The translations under genes were made by a program, and so were the position numbers. The notes beneath the pieces are model-generated. The model was not told the DNA's origin. It did not search any database and saw only the letters and a program-made list of their open reading frames with translations. From Purshia tridentata (lineage: Eukaryota; Streptophyta; Magnoliopsida; Rosales; Rosaceae), in the NCBI GenBank assembly GCA_003254885.1, contig QANT01006358.1, positions 1-64,000 on the forward strand: a DNA stretch of 64,000 bases. The letters are read 5' to 3'. Every line of letters begins with the position of its first letter. Position 1 is the first letter of the stretch. Below, one piece after another: positions 23,622 through 36,352 of this stretch.

Positions 23622-26036
23622 ATGGACCAAATGATGGTCACAACCAAACCTCAACTCTTATCATCACCATCTCTACTTCCGCTCACAGTTCAAAAACTCC
23701 AACAACCAACTTCTCCCTCCCAATTGAAATTCAACCAAAACCCACAAAAGAATCACCAACCAAGCACTTCTTTCACACCTCATGAACCACCCAACCTTGA
23801 CCAGACCGAGCAAATACATGCCCACATAATCAAAACCCACTTTGATCACACCCTTCAAATTCCTCTTAGGCCCCTCCAATCCCATTTGAGCCCTGCAGCT
23901 CAATACAACTTCTTAATAACATCTTACATTAAGAACAACTGCCCCAAAGATGCACTAAAGATATATTCGCAAATGCGTAGAATGGACACCCAAGTTGACA
24001 ATTTCACCATCCCATCAGTTCTCAAAGCTTGCAGCCAATCCTCTTTGGCCATTTTAGGAAAGGAGACGCACGGTTTTGCGTTGAAGAGTGGATTGGATAG
24101 TGATGTTTTTGTGTGTAATGCGTTGATCCAAATGTACAGTGAATGTGGGAGCGTGGTCTTGGCGCGCTTATTATTTGATCAAATGGCTGAAAGAGATGTT
24201 GTTTCTTGGAGTACCATGATTAGGAGCTATGTCAGAAACAGATTGTTTGGTGAGGCATTGGAACTTATAAGAGAAATGCATCATGTACAAGTAAAGCCTA
24301 GTGAGATTGCCATGATTAGCATGGTCAATCTCTTTGCAGACACTGCAAATGTGGAAATGGGGAAAGCGATGCATGTTTATGTTGTAAGGAATAGCAATAA
24401 TGAGAAACTGGGAGTTCAGATTAACACTGCTTTAATAGACATGTATGTCAAGTGTGGAAAACTAACTTATGCAAGAAGGCTCTTTGATGGGTTGGCTCAG
24501 AAAAGTATTGTATCCTGGACTGCAATGATTGCAGGATACATTCATTGCAACAAATTACAAGAGGGCGCAAAACTTTTCAACAGAATGCTAGAAGAAAGAA
24601 GTTTTCCTAATGAGATTACGATGTTGAGTTTGGTTATTGGATCTGGGTCTGTAGGTGCTCTGGAATTGGGCAGGTGCCTGCATGCCTATATTCTTAGAAA
24701 TGGGTTTCCCATGTCTTCGGCTTTGGCCACTGCTTTGGTCGATATGTATGGAAAATGTGGTGAAGTCAGATATGCAAGGGCTATTTTTGATAGCACGGAA
24801 AACAAAGATGTCATGATTTGGAGTGCTTTGATCTCAGCTTATGCGCGTGCCAATTGCACTAATCAGGCTTCAGAAATCTTTGCCCGGATGAAGGAAAGCG
24901 GAACAAGGCCAAATCAAGTAACAATGGTTAGCCTTATTTCATCATGTGCAGAAGTGGGAGCCCTTGACTTGGGCAAGTGGGTTCATTCTTACATTATCCA
25001 GCAAAGGATGGAAGCTGATGTGATATTAACAACAGCTCTGGTGGACATGTATGGAAAGTGTGGGGACATAGATGTGGCTTTCAGGCTGTTCAGTGAAGCC
25101 ACATATCGAGACAGTTGCATGTGGAATGCCATGATGACTGGATTTGCTATGCATGGTTGTGGAAAACAAGCTCTGGAACTCTTTGAAGAATTGGACAGAC
25201 AAGGTGTTGAACCTAACCACATTACATTTATAGGAGTTCTCCATGCTTGTAGTCATGCTGGATTGGTGGAAGACGGAAAGCGGATTTTTGAGAAAATGGT
25301 TCATGGCTTTGGCTTGGCTCCGAAGATTGAGCACTATGGATGCATGGTGGATCTGCTTGCTCGAGCTGGACAACTTGATGAGGCTCATGAATTGATTAAA
25401 AGTATGCCCATGAAGCCTAACATAATTGTGTGGGGTGCCTTACTTGCTGCTTGCAAAATTCATAAGAATCCCAACTTAGCTGAAGTGGCAGCAAGGCAGC
25501 TTCTTGAGTTGGAACCTCAAAATTGTGGTTACAACATTCTGATGTCAAACATCTATGCAGCATCAAACAGATGGAATGATGTTGCTGGGGTGAGAAAATC
25601 TATGAAGGATATAGGAACCAAGAAAGAACCAGGTCTCAGCTCAATTGAAGTAAATGGCTCAGTTCATGACTTCTTAATGGGGGATAAGCGGCACCCGCAA
25701 ACAGGAAAAATCTATGCAATGCTTGCTGAGATGACCAAAAGGCTGAAAGAAGCTGGTTACACTCCTAACACATCTGCTGTGTTACTGAACATAGATGAGG
25801 AAGAGAAAGAAACTGCGCTTAACTATCATAGTGAGAAACTTGCCATGGCATTTGGTCTAATCAGTACTGCTGCAAGTACCCCAATTCGGATTGTGAAGAA
25901 TCTCCGAGTTTGTGATGATTGTCACACAGCGACCAAGATATTATCAAAAATTTATGGGAGGGTAATGATAGTAAGGGACCGTAACCGCTTTCACCACTTC
26001 AAAGAAGGATCTTGTTCTTGTGGTGATTATTGGTAG
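23622..26036 (+). CDS. Pentatricopeptide repeat protein, PLS class with E and DYW domains
   Basis: Intronless, 804 residues, as is usual for plant PPR genes. The protein has a low-complexity N-terminus (probable organelle targeting), then PLS-type repeats from about residue 90 to 640 (repeated units such as NALIQMYSECGSVVLARLLFD and TALVDMYGKCG), then E/E+ motifs and a full DYW domain. The DYW deaminase signature is intact: HSE (736-738), CDDCH (764-768) and the C-terminal CSCGDYW. Such proteins bind single-stranded organelle RNA and many carry out site-specific C-to-U editing. The target RNA and whether it goes to mitochondria or plastids cannot be told by eye. The start is the first in-frame ATG; the next in-frame methionines lie within the same low-complexity region. 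It lies head-to-head with the cyclophilin gene, only about 215 bp from that gene's TATA box. Confidence 0.95.
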   Translation: MDQMMVTTKPQLLSSPSLLPLTVQKLQQPTSPSQLKFNQNPQKNHQPSTSFTPHEPPNLDQTEQIHAHIIKTHFDHTLQIPLRPLQSHLSPAAQYNFLITSYIKNNCPKDALKIYSQMRRMDTQVDNFTIPSVLKACSQSSLAILGKETHGFALKSGLDSDVFVCNALIQMYSECGSVVLARLLFDQMAERDVVSWSTMIRSYVRNRLFGEALELIREMHHVQVKPSEIAMISMVNLFADTANVEMGKAMHVYVVRNSNNEKLGVQINTALIDMYVKCGKLTYARRLFDGLAQKSIVSWTAMIAGYIHCNKLQEGAKLFNRMLEERSFPNEITMLSLVIGSGSVGALELGRCLHAYILRNGFPMSSALATALVDMYGKCGEVRYARAIFDSTENKDVMIWSALISAYARANCTNQASEIFARMKESGTRPNQVTMVSLISSCAEVGALDLGKWVHSYIIQQRMEADVILTTALVDMYGKCGDIDVAFRLFSEATYRDSCMWNAMMTGFAMHGCGKQALELFEELDRQGVEPNHITFIGVLHACSHAGLVEDGKRIFEKMVHGFGLAPKIEHYGCMVDLLARAGQLDEAHELIKSMPMKPNIIVWGALLAACKIHKNPNLAEVAARQLLELEPQNCGYNILMSNIYAASNRWNDVAGVRKSMKDIGTKKEPGLSSIEVNGSVHDFLMGDKRHPQTGKIYAMLAEMTKRLKEAGYTPNTSAVLLNIDEEEKETALNYHSEKLAMAFGLISTAASTPIRIVKNLRVCDDCHTATKILSKIYGRVMIVRDRNRFHHFKEGSCSCGDYW

Positions 26037-26357
26037 CGAACTACTAATTATTTGTAATATGTAACATAAATTCTGAAATTAATTATTTATTTTGATACTT
26101 CTTATTTCCAATTGACTGCCTCAGAATCAGAGTTGCATCCTGTTTTAATTAGTAGACTTCTTAGCAAGAGAATAGCCATTTCATCTGTAACAAGAAAAGA
26201 CAAATTGTACATAATAAAAGCAAGTGATGAGAAAACATTCTACACGGCGAACCATCTTACATTGAAACAAAAAAATTCTGGATAACCGATTACAAGTTTT
26301 CTTTCTTTTATCTTTCCCTTTTAAGGAATGATCAACATCCATGACAAAAAGATATTA
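26037..26357. other. Convergent spacer between PPR and unknown-function gene
   Basis: Short AT-rich stretch that should hold both 3' ends. Nothing else seen. Confidence 0.5.
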
Positions 26358-28702
26358 TCAACCAAGCCACTGTTCAGTTCTACGTTCCCCACTAGCTCCA
26401 ACAGCACGCCGAATGCTGATCTTTTCACCAGCATACTTTTGCTGCAGCCATTCAAAAGCATTCACATCAAGTTTCCCAGTAACTGATTTCCCTTGTTTTC
26501 TTCGATTATGTTGTTCCCGTATGGAAGCCCAAAGTTTCTCAATGGCATTCCTCTGTTTCAATGTGAACCTTGCTATGTTATCAAAAGCATGCTTTGCTAA
26601 TATGTCTATGACTGTTTGGCACCTGCAGAGGAAAAGAAAAGAAAAATAAGAAATTATAGCTCTTCAGATCATACCCTAGAAAACACGTGGAATAATTGAA
26701 ATTTTCCAGAATTTACCATGGGGTTTTATATCGCCGAGCAGCTATCTCTAAACAAAGAACCAAGGCTTCTCTTTGTGACTTAAGGAATCTCTTGGTCTCG
26801 TCCTCCTCCCTGATCTTAGTAGTTGTATCTTTCTTTCCCTTTGTTTTATCACCTTTCTTCACAGAGCTAGGAGTTAAAAATACATCAAGCCCAAATGGAT
26901 CAGCCTCTTTCTCATTATTTTCTTCAGCTGGTGTTGCTGAAGTCACATCCTGCTTCATTTGATTATCTTCATCTGTAATTTTATTTTCGTCTTCCAGTGC
27001 AGCAGCTTCCTCTCTGTCATCATCCTCAGTTGCAACTGGCAGATTATAAATGGCTTCTTTTATTTTTCCAGCGGTTTTTGAAAACTTCGTAAAAGTTCAC
27101 ATAACACAAGCATGACAATGGCAAAAGAGGGGAAAGGGAAAGAAGGCAAAAAGGCAAGTCAGGCATGGTGAGGAAACCATAAAAACACATGGAAGTTCCA
27201 AACAGAAATTCATAATTAAGACATTCAGATAAAATTAAACCAATTTTTTTTAACGAAATCATCACTTGTTATGATTACAATGATCATGTGAATACATCAT
27301 GGATGACTGATTCAGAATGCATACATCCCAAAAATGGTTGTATGGTTCTGAATGGATGTACCAAGGCTAACCATTACATGATTCACAAGTATGATCACAA
27401 ATTATGCCAATATGCCATAAGAAAAGTTCTCACCAGGAAGCTGTCATCGGTGAATAAGTCATTTGCCGCCACTGCCCTGATTGTCCATGTAGTTAACTGA
27501 TTCTTTTGCTTCTTATTAAGACACTAAAATAAAAAATTTAGGTAATGAAAGTTTCATATTTGAATATAAAATATTAGTAACATTATTGTGTACTATATAT
27601 AGACTTTTGATCTTACCTCAGAGGCATCTTGTGCTGCTGAGAACAGTGCATGGTAATCTGCTTGCATGGAAGGAGCCGTACAAGAAGTAGCAGATGCCAT
27701 TGCGGCTTCTAGTATAGAAAAGAAGTAATCACTAGTTTCGGCCTTGACACTTCCGGCCTGAATCAGCTGGATGGCAAGCTTTGAAGCCTTACCAAACTTC
27801 GTAGGATTCTTTATATGTGATGCTATCTTCTGCATGGCCTCTTTAACCTGTTGCTCCGAGGCATCTGTCGTGGTTTTAAACCTCAACTTCTTTTCAGGTA
27901 CAGTATCTGTGAACCAGGTCCAACACTTCAGCTTCATTTCAAAACATTGATACTTCATGCAAGTTGCACAAATGAAAAATAAAGAGAGTCTAAACATTGA
28001 TATTAGAAATTTGGCAGCTGGAATTTTAAAGGGGAAACAAACTACATCAAAAAAATACCAGCCACCGAGAACCACATTTCCAAAAGCTGCATTCACAAAT
28101 ATTTTCCTAACGACAAACTATTGTCAGAGAACACAATTTCAGTCCCTTATTCAGGGACAACACCCACGAAAAAATATATATAGATACTGTTCTCGAACTT
28201 CCACCTTGCTTAGTAAAACCCAAAACATATTCGAAAAAAACAAATTTGAAATCTACTCTTTGAAACAGTGGGACTCTAAACCTCCTCTTTTCCGGATTCA
28301 TTGTATAAAATCCAAGTAACAATAACAATTCAACTCCGTAAGTTAAATGAATTCAAATTTTGTTTTCTTGGGGTTTCTCAGCAACGAAAAAGAATTTAAA
28401 GCAAAACCATAATGCACTTTTGCAGCCTTTGAAGCCATGTAATTATAAACAAAGAATCAAAATGAAGAATTACCTTCTGGGTTTGGTTCAGAGGGTTCAG
28501 AGGGTTTGGGCCGCTTGAGGGCGCTTTTAAGAGCTGGTTTCGAAGCAGGAGGAGCAGGAATAGGGGAAAAAGAAGAAGAAGCGTCGTTGTTAAAAGTGGC
28601 GGTTTTTGATTTCTTTCGTGGTTCTTGTTCTTCTTGATGTTCGGAAGGAGGAAGAGGGTTTGCAGAGGGTGGAGGAAGGCCTCCAAACAGGTCGTCGACC
28701 AT
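26358..28702 (-). CDS. Conserved-looking nuclear-type protein of unknown function
   Basis: I do not recognise this family. Five exons join in phase: 28702-28474, 27906-27617, 27523-27434, 27084-26717 and 26622-26358, giving 413 residues. The N-terminal 76 residues are Pro/Ser-rich and disordered with a basic KRPKP patch. Exon 2 is helical (about 77-173). Exon 4 is first acidic (ATEDDDREEAA), then strongly basic (KKGDKTKGKK). The last 90 residues look folded and conserved, rich in Lys, Arg and Trp (FTLKQRNAIEKLW, RKQGKS, FEWLQQKY, RRTEQWLG). There is no signal peptide or membrane segment. The ATG at 28702 is the first in frame; no ATG lies between it and the preceding TTG/GTG codons. The exon 3 acceptor is chosen for its pyrimidine tract; an acceptor 12 nt further on would also keep frame. 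The composition suggests a nuclear or nucleolar protein, but no function should be assigned. Confidence 0.78.
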
Positions 28703-30767
28703 CTCTCTCACCAACTGATTGACCCAATCCTAGCTACGATTTTTACAAGCCCTCAAATATGGTGACACCGCCATGGCAGTCCCAAACAAGCTACAAGCTA
28801 ATAAGTAAGATTTGGGCCTGATAAAAAAACAATTGGGCTTTTAGCTTTGGTTTGTTTCTGTTTGTGGCCTTGGGCTTGCCCTTCCTACTTTTATCTTGGC
28901 TCTTGGTGTCTTATAAATTCATTATTTTCCTTATTACGTTTCTTTTTCATGTTGAAACTTTATGAGTTTGTTTTTTTTAAATGAAGTCATTTAATCAGAC
29001 TACTGCCATGTCAAATAATAAGATATGTGTCATTAATTTTTTTTTTTTTTGCGGGTTTAGAGTATGCATGGGTTCAACTCATGTCCTTTCAAGGTGTGGA
29101 ATCTCAAAATTAAAACCAAATATAAAATCGACAAACTAATACCAATGACTCAAATAAGAAGCAAAAATGCACTGCTGAATACTCGACAATGGCTGCCAAA
29201 CGCTTATAGCCTGGTATATATGCGTGAAAAAATTAGAAATTAAATAGACCAATATCATGTGACATGGAATGGTTAAAAGCCCATATGGAAGTCTAATGAA
29301 CCAATTAATTAGAATTTTAAAAGTCTTAAGTTTTTAGTCTGTAGATGTAAAATTAAATGATCGACCTGAATGGAAGTCTCCTTTTAAGAAATTAAATAAA
29401 ATCAGTTTCCTATACAAAAAAAAAAAAAGGAATCACTAGTTTAGTCTCTATTCCAAGAAATTAAAATATGAAAATTCGGCATATTGTAATAACTGAAGAA
29501 TATAACTAAGCTATAAACATGTAGATATTAATTTTTCTCTTCTACTTAAGGTTTCTAAATGAGATTTTGTTTCTTAATCTATAGATGAATCTTAATGGTT
29601 AATTAAATATCATAATCCCGTACGTTGATTATATATTCTTAGTTAAGATGATTGCACATGGCCTGGTGATCTTATTTTTTTGTTTTTCTCACATCAGTTA
29701 ATTATAGTCAAGATTTGGACCTAAATAGCACTACTCCGTAGTCCTTAATTACCTATCCCAATTCAATATAATCCACTTTAATTTTTTTATTCAATATTTC
29801 CCACTTGATCGAGTTAAGGCTCATATGAGATTAATTACAATTTGCATTTGAATTAAGGCCGGCTTACGACATGAGACATCAGTTTACATAATGTGGTTTT
29901 GCTTTGTGTCATATTTGGGCACACAGAAAATTGGTGAGAGAAACTTTAACAATACATAACCTAATTTCCTCACTGCAGAAGTATTACTTAATTAATTAAG
30001 GAAGAAAAGGAGCATGCAAAGATGGTAGGGCTTGAAACTTGATTAGGCAGCTGCTTTAATTACAAGAGCTAGAGGGAATATCGAAGAACTTTAGCAAATT
30101 AATTAATTAATATATATGACTAGCATGTATATATATATATATATAGAGCGAGAGAGAGAATAATGAAAAGATTGTGGGAGTAAAATTAGTCGAATGGTGA
30201 ACACTGAACACCACCCCGTGGACCCTCAGCCGAGAGAGAGAGAGAGAGTATTATTATTAAACTTTTGGTGTAATATTACTTGATGGTACTATGATTAAAT
30301 ATTAGATCCTTAATTAAGCATGTAGGTGGAGATCGAAAGAAAAAAAAAAGAAAAAACAAATTTTTATTGTTTTTGGACTGAATACTTGAAGAATTGGTGG
30401 TATTGACCAAAACAAGAGTTTTTTTTTTTATGTGTGAGGACGCTAGATATAGGGAAGGACGAGGACCCCACACAATAGAAAGTTAGAAACCCTAATTCCC
30501 AAGAGCATTTGTTCAATATTTCCATCTACCTATCTGATCAGTGAGTGTGATCGAGATAGAAGAAGGTTTCCAATTATTCTGATCTATTTCACTACACTCT
30601 TAATGAGCGAGCGAGCGAGCGAGCTAGCTAGCTAAGCTCTCAATTCTCTTTCCCATTTCTTTACCCTAGCTACCTCATCTCTTGCACCTACTATATATAC
30701 TTCCATCACACAGATCACTTTGGCTCTTTGCTTTTATCTTTATTTGTATCACTTTGGTTCAATTCCT
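28703..30767. other. Divergent intergenic region upstream of clade-A AHL
   Basis: AT-rich DNA with (AT)n at 30127-30144, (GA)n at 30234-30248 and a GAGC/GCTA repeat at 30605-30634 in the probable AHL leader. A TATA-like CTATATATAC lies at 30691-30700, about 70 bp before the AHL ATG. No gene is visible. Confidence 0.55.
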
Positions 30768-31700
30768 ATGGCGAACCGGTGGTGGGCTGGCCAAGTGGGT
30801 CTAGGAGGAGGAGGAGGAGTCAACGAAAACTCACCAGTAGCAGCCACTACCTCTCCCATGAAAATGAAACCAGATCTGGGAATCTCCATCATGAACACCA
30901 CAACCGGAAACAGCAGCAGTGCCGGAGGAGAAGACGATTACGACGATCGAGACAACACCAGCGACGACCCCAAGGAAGGCGCCGTCGAAGTCGCCACCAC
31001 TCGCCGCCCCAGGGGCCGCCCTCCCGGCTCCAAGAACAAGCCCAAACCTCCCATCTTCGTCACCCGCGACTCCCCCAACGCCCTCCGCAGCCACGTCATG
31101 GAGATCGCCAACGGCGCCGACATCGCCGACAGCGTCGCCCACTTCGCCAGACGCAGACAGAGAGGCGTCTGCGTCCTCAGCGGCACCGGCACCGTCACCA
31201 ACGTCACCCTCCGCCAGCCCTCCGCTCCCGGCGCCGTCATGGCCCTCCACGGAAGGTTTGAGATTCTTTCTTTGACTGGCGCCTTCTTGCCCGGCCCTGC
31301 CCCACCCGGCTCCACCGGAATGACCATATACTTGGCGGGCGGGCAGGGGCAGGTCGTCGGGGGCAGCGTGGTGGGCCCGCTCATGGCTTCGGGACCTGTG
31401 ATGGTCATAGCAGCCACTTTTTCGAATGCCACGTATGAGAGGCTGCCGTTGGAAGAGGAGGAAGCTGAGGGCGGTGGTGGTGGTGGTGGGAATAATAATG
31501 AGGGGCAGGGCGGAACGGCGGCGGGAGGTGGGGGTTCGCCGCCGGGGATTGTTGGTGGGATGGCGGCTGATCCTTCCGCAATGGGACTGGGTGTTTACAA
31601 TTTGCCGCCGAATTTGCTTCCGAATGGTGGTGGACAGTTGAGCCACGAGGCTTATAGTTCTTGGGCTCATGCTCATGCTGGTAGGCCTCCTTCATTTTAA
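30768..31700 (+). CDS. AT-hook motif nuclear-localized protein, clade A (type I AHL)
   Basis: Intronless, 310 residues, which is typical of clade-A AHL genes. A single type-I AT-hook ([14 protein letters not shown], 82-95) binds the minor groove of AT-rich DNA. It is followed by a PPC/DUF296 domain (about 101-225) with the core [10 protein letters not shown] (162-171), by which AHLs form trimers and recruit other factors. The tail is Gly/Asn-rich and ends HAGRPPSF. AHLs of this clade act at matrix-attachment regions in growth, flowering and hormone control. The ATG at 30768 is the first in frame. About 300 bp of the body (30960-31260) is very C-rich at third codon positions, in sharp contrast with the surrounding AT-rich DNA, and this produces long false antisense frames. 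Confidence 0.94.
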   Translation: MANRWWAGQVGLGGGGGVNENSPVAATTSPMKMKPDLGISIMNTTTGNSSSAGGEDDYDDRDNTSDDPKEGAVEVATTRRPRGRPPGSKNKPKPPIFVTRDSPNALRSHVMEIANGADIADSVAHFARRRQRGVCVLSGTGTVTNVTLRQPSAPGAVMALHGRFEILSLTGAFLPGPAPPGSTGMTIYLAGGQGQVVGGSVVGPLMASGPVMVIAATFSNATYERLPLEEEEAEGGGGGGGNNNEGQGGTAAGGGGSPPGIVGGMAADPSAMGLGVYNLPPNLLPNGGGQLSHEAYSSWAHAHAGRPPSF

Positions 31701-31966
31701 TTATAAATAATTATTAATCAATATTCAGGATCGACACCGATTGTGCAAATTCGGAGAGACTGATGTTTTGAAATTAACTTAATTAGGATAATTAAGCTGC
31801 ATTTTGTATGCATGTGCTTTTGTACTAGCTACTTAGAGATCGATGAAGATGGTGGTGATGAGGAGAAGTACTACTGATCGATGAGTTGATCGATATTGTA
31901 TGATCTGTATATTTTCCAGTAATAACTATATGCTCTGTGCAAATACATAAGCTATTAAGTTGATAA

Positions 31967-32012
31967 ATCATCATCATCATCATCATCATCTTCTTCTTCT
32001 TCTTCTTCTTCT
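31967..32012. repeat. Compound trinucleotide microsatellite (ATC)n(TTC)n
   Basis: Eight ATC units are followed directly by seven TTC units, downstream of the AHL stop codon and possibly within its 3' transcribed region. Confidence 0.9.
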
Positions 32013-32539
32013 ATTAGCACTAGCTACCCACTACCATCTTCGTTTGGCTGTTCTAGATGATCAACTGGCATGCATTAGTTAATTAATTACCAGAACATTA
32101 AAGAAACTTTATGACCCTTGTTTTTTTATCAAACATATATATATGGAGAAGTTAAATTTAAAGTACAATTAATATATATATAGTTCCTTGATCGGATGTC
32201 TTTTTAATTGATGTTCTAAAAAGATTTGGGATTTATATTTATATTATATGTTATTAATTTTAGTGGGATCGATCTTCAATTCATATATAGCTGATTAATT
32301 ATGGCGTTGATATATAAAGGGAAAATTAATTTCTATCTAATTATTTAATTATTTTAACAAGCAGAATATTATATTATATTTGTTGGTCTTTCTCTTTCAT
32401 CACCTTGTTGTGCTTTCTCTAGCTAGCTCATTTTTTTCACTAGCTAATTTATTCACCTAATTAATGTATTGCTGGCAATGACTTTGGCGCAGTACGTATT
32501 GTTGTAGTTATATATATGTATATATATATATATATATAT

Positions 32540-33504
32540 GAGAAATGATTATGGGTATTAATTTTGTGCCTCGATCAATTTTATACCTTAATCTGATGTG
32601 GCAATTTATGCTATACCCTTAATTATTTATTTGCCAAATCATGTTCTTACTTAGCAAATCATTTTTGATTTATTACTATTTTATTCCTTAAAATACAAAA
32701 TCTAACACCTAGTTCATCTTATCTTTAATTTGCCGCTCATTTTCTTCTAATCTGGGTCATCTTCTTTCACTACAAACAAAAAGATAATGATTAACAAAAG
32801 ACCTCCAGATCATGCACACCCCTCTGATAGATCCTTGTTTATTTCTCTTAATCATTCCAATTTGATCAAAGCTTATGAAATTGCAAAAACTCTTCTATCT
32901 TTGATTTCTTTGATCAATTTCTCACAACATTTTTTTTAAATCAAAATTCTCATTGCAAATTTTATAACAACTTTTAGATCAAAGTTCTTATCGTTATTTT
33001 TTTGTCAAAGCCTTCAACACTAAATTCTTTTATTCTCATTGGTTTCTTACATTATGGTCAGCTCATAGAAAGAATTTAAGTTGAAATTCCTATGTTGATT
33101 TCACGCTAAGATACATGATATTAATAAGCCAGAAAAAATATATATATTTCCAGAACCCAACATGTTTCTCCACGCTTACCCATGAACTAAACACTAACCA
33201 AGTAGCTATACCTTCTGATCAAGTCTAGCAACCAAGTTGAAATCATCAATTCTTAATTCTAAATAAAAACTTACTATATGTAGAATTTAGGGTTCTACAT
33301 TTTAGGCTGAAATTTTTTTAAGGTTTTTAATTTGGGTTTAAAATCTTTATTATATTATTTGATTTTTAATAAAGCTTTTTCATTGTGAAAGCTTATTTGC
33401 AAGTTAATTATGACATTTATTTAATAAAATTAAATATATTAGTTGACATGACATTGAGCTACAATATTAAATTACAAAATATTGAGGGACCTGGGCACTT
33501 CCTC
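32540..33504. mobile_element. Candidate small element inserted in a (TA)n tract
   Basis: The stretch begins GAGAAATG directly after a long (TA)n run and ends CACTTCCTC directly before another (TA)n run. Its ends are loosely inverted (GAGAAATG against GAGGAAGTG). The 965 bp in between are non-coding and less TA-repetitive than the flanks. This would fit an element that duplicated TA on insertion. The match of the ends is short, so the call is weak. Confidence 0.25.
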
Positions 33505-36352
33505 TATATATATATATATATATTTGTTCATTTATTTATTTGATCAAGTTGGATATATAGCTTAATAGTTTCTAATTTCTTTTTGTAAAGATGATTTTTG
33601 AATATAAACTTAAAAAATAAATAATTAATGTTGTTGAAATATTATATATAATGTGCCTCATAAAGAATTCTTAAATAAAATTATTTTAAGAATCCCTCGC
33701 TAACTATACTACATATATATATATTACAGAATTGGAAAATCTTTTCTGCATGTCTAATCGATCGATCGAGGAGCCAAATTAACAAAGAGGAATCTAGCTA
33801 GCTAGCTAGCTAGCTTTATATATACATATATAGATATAAATAATAAGGTGCTTGCTGCTAGCTGCAACAGGCCTACCAGGTTTTAGTACATTTGGTGATA
33901 ATGATCATGAGTGCCATGAATGTGCGTAATGGAACAACCGTCACCAATATATATATATATATTTATCAACAGATTACCATGCATATATATATATATATAT
34001 ATATAACATTCAATATATTTAATATTACTCCATGAACTGGTGTGTGGATATATATATATATATATATAACATGAGTGGCAGATAAGGTGCTACGAGGCAT
34101 ATATATATAGTTCGGAAGTTACTTAAGACAAAGTTAATTTTTTCTTTTTTTTTCGGACTCGAAGTAATCTTAAAATTCAAACCGTTTATTTTTTAAACTT
34201 CACTTATAAAATCATCTCTATAAAAAATGTTCAATTAATTTTTGGGACATAGATTTACAATACTATATATACGAAGTGACTTTACTTTGGAGGTGATCAC
34301 CCATACTTAGGGAGATCAATTAAGTAAGCAACGGGATTAAGATGAACATGACAATTAACGTATGTATGTGCAGTCCCAAGTCGATCTGCGTTGTTTTTTT
34401 AATTAATAGTGACATGAATATTATAGCAGCAAATACGAACCTTGGATAACTCTTGTACGTACGAGACCATTACCCCAAATGAGTTGCATGTAACCATAAC
34501 AATCTCCTATATACAGAGCAAGTTGTTTTATGTTGATGGGGTATGAATTAAAGTGTGGTACATAATTACGACGACAGAATTTGAGTTAAATTATAGTTTC
34601 CTGATCGATTACATATAGAAAACTTTAAGAATTGAGGATCTTAAGATTATTAATTAGGCTTCCACTATCATCCAACTATGTTCTATCTTATATATAATAT
34701 GGTACTATCTAATTAAGGATATAATGAAAGTTACAAAGGGGCTTAAGTACATTCATTAAAACATTAAGCTAATGGCCCCAAAAGGATGTTTTCTTGGCAC
34801 TCAAAGGTTATATCCTAATCCTAGAGTTAATAAATATATTATATAGCAAGAAGCAACATGGAGGACCCTCTTCACATGGATTCACATGTCATTGTTTAAT
34901 AAACCCTAATTTGTTAATTACGATATTACCTAGTAGTTTGCTTTGCATACAACAACATTCGTTGTACTGGTGTAAAGCAGCTTTGCAATGCGGATCATGG
35001 AGCCCACCTGAAGTTTATTAATTTAATATTTAAAGCAACCTGATTAAAATAGTCTTAGACTGAGACTAACAACAAATAAAACCTTCTTTTTGTGCACCAG
35101 TACTTGTCTCTGCGCTATCTTGCTAGCTGGTGTAGTTTTACCAACATTTTGAATCCCCAATTATATATTTTATGTATGCTTTGAAAGTCTAAACAACCCA
35201 ATTAATTAACTATAATACTTTGAAGGAGAGAATCCGTAAAACCTTGTGCATTAAGAAAATTAATTAATGAGGACAACCCAATAAAGTTGAACTTACATGT
35301 ATAATATTACATTAATTTACTGACATAATTAATTAAATAAAGTTTATTTGATAAATTGATATTATATTAGGGAATCATGCATCAGGCATCAGCATTAGCA
35401 GTGGACAAAATTAAGAGCATGTATTCACTTTCCAACTCTCCTGATGTGATGAATGATGATGATGATGAATTATGCAAACAAATATAAATAAATATTATAT
35501 TTGATAGATGCACCTGCCGTGGAGTACACGTTGTCTTTGGCCGGATTAACTAGACTAACTAGGTGCTGTGCTCCAATTGAATTAACATAACTTTACTTAA
35601 TCAAACTATTAGTGTGTCTTAAGCCTTTAAGGTCAGTCGAAGTAATAATGGTGAATTATGATTAGGATATGTTTAAGATTCGATAAACAAAAATAAGAAT
35701 TTCATTTGAAGACTGAGTATGTCAGATCAAGGGATAAATTGGAAAACCTTAGCATGGTATTGATTATTGGGATAATTAGATTAATTAACATCTTCTTCCC
35801 TTATTTATTTGTTTTCTTTTTGAGGTATGAAAAATGAGTCAAATGACAGACAAGATAAACGTGGGAAAAGACAAGAAGATGGGTTGGATAATTCATAATT
35901 GTACGAATTCCAAAGGAACTGGGTCAGGGGGATCCCTTTTGACATTTTGAATGTGGATATAGATCACTTCAGGTTTTGTATATCCCTGTCCAGGGTATGG
36001 ATAAATGTATCACGTACATGGTTTGGACCTATCCAGTTGTTACCTCAACTACATACTAACAAAATTGACCCTCTCCTGATTCAACGGTGCTGGGCTTTCA
36101 TTGATTTTCATATTAAAGCCTTTTCATATTTTTTGTTGTTGGCTTTGATTCAAGAGTCTATAAATCAATCCAAAATGACAAGAAAAAGGAAAAGTATTTT
36201 CAACAACTCTTCTCAAGAATTCAATTCAGCCCCAAATTTTCTGTACTCTTCTCTTCTCATAATAAAGATAACTAAAACATTATTTGCAGAAAACTACATT
36301 GTAGAACTAGCATTTATAATCTCCTCGAAGGAGGGCATCTCAACAAATGACT

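Larger units (their letters stand above)
31701..36352. other. AT-rich gene desert with microsatellites
   Basis: 4.6 kb with no gene that I can support. The first few hundred bases are the AHL 3' region. It holds a compound (ATC)n(TTC)n microsatellite at 31967-32012, (TA)n tracts near 32510-32539, 33505-33522 and 33945-34068, and an (AGCT)n array at 33794-33815. A candidate TA-flanked element spans 32540-33504. Short AT-rich open frames have no motifs. Confidence 0.55.

Noticed and set aside
29061-29085. GGGTTCAACTC resembling a tRNA T-loop
   Set aside because: No acceptor stem, D-arm or anticodon arm can be built around it.
30831-31676. Long antisense open frame (281 codons) across the AHL gene
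   Set aside because: It mirrors a GC-rich coding region on the plus strand; its translation is low-complexity and the plus-strand AHL domains are unambiguous.
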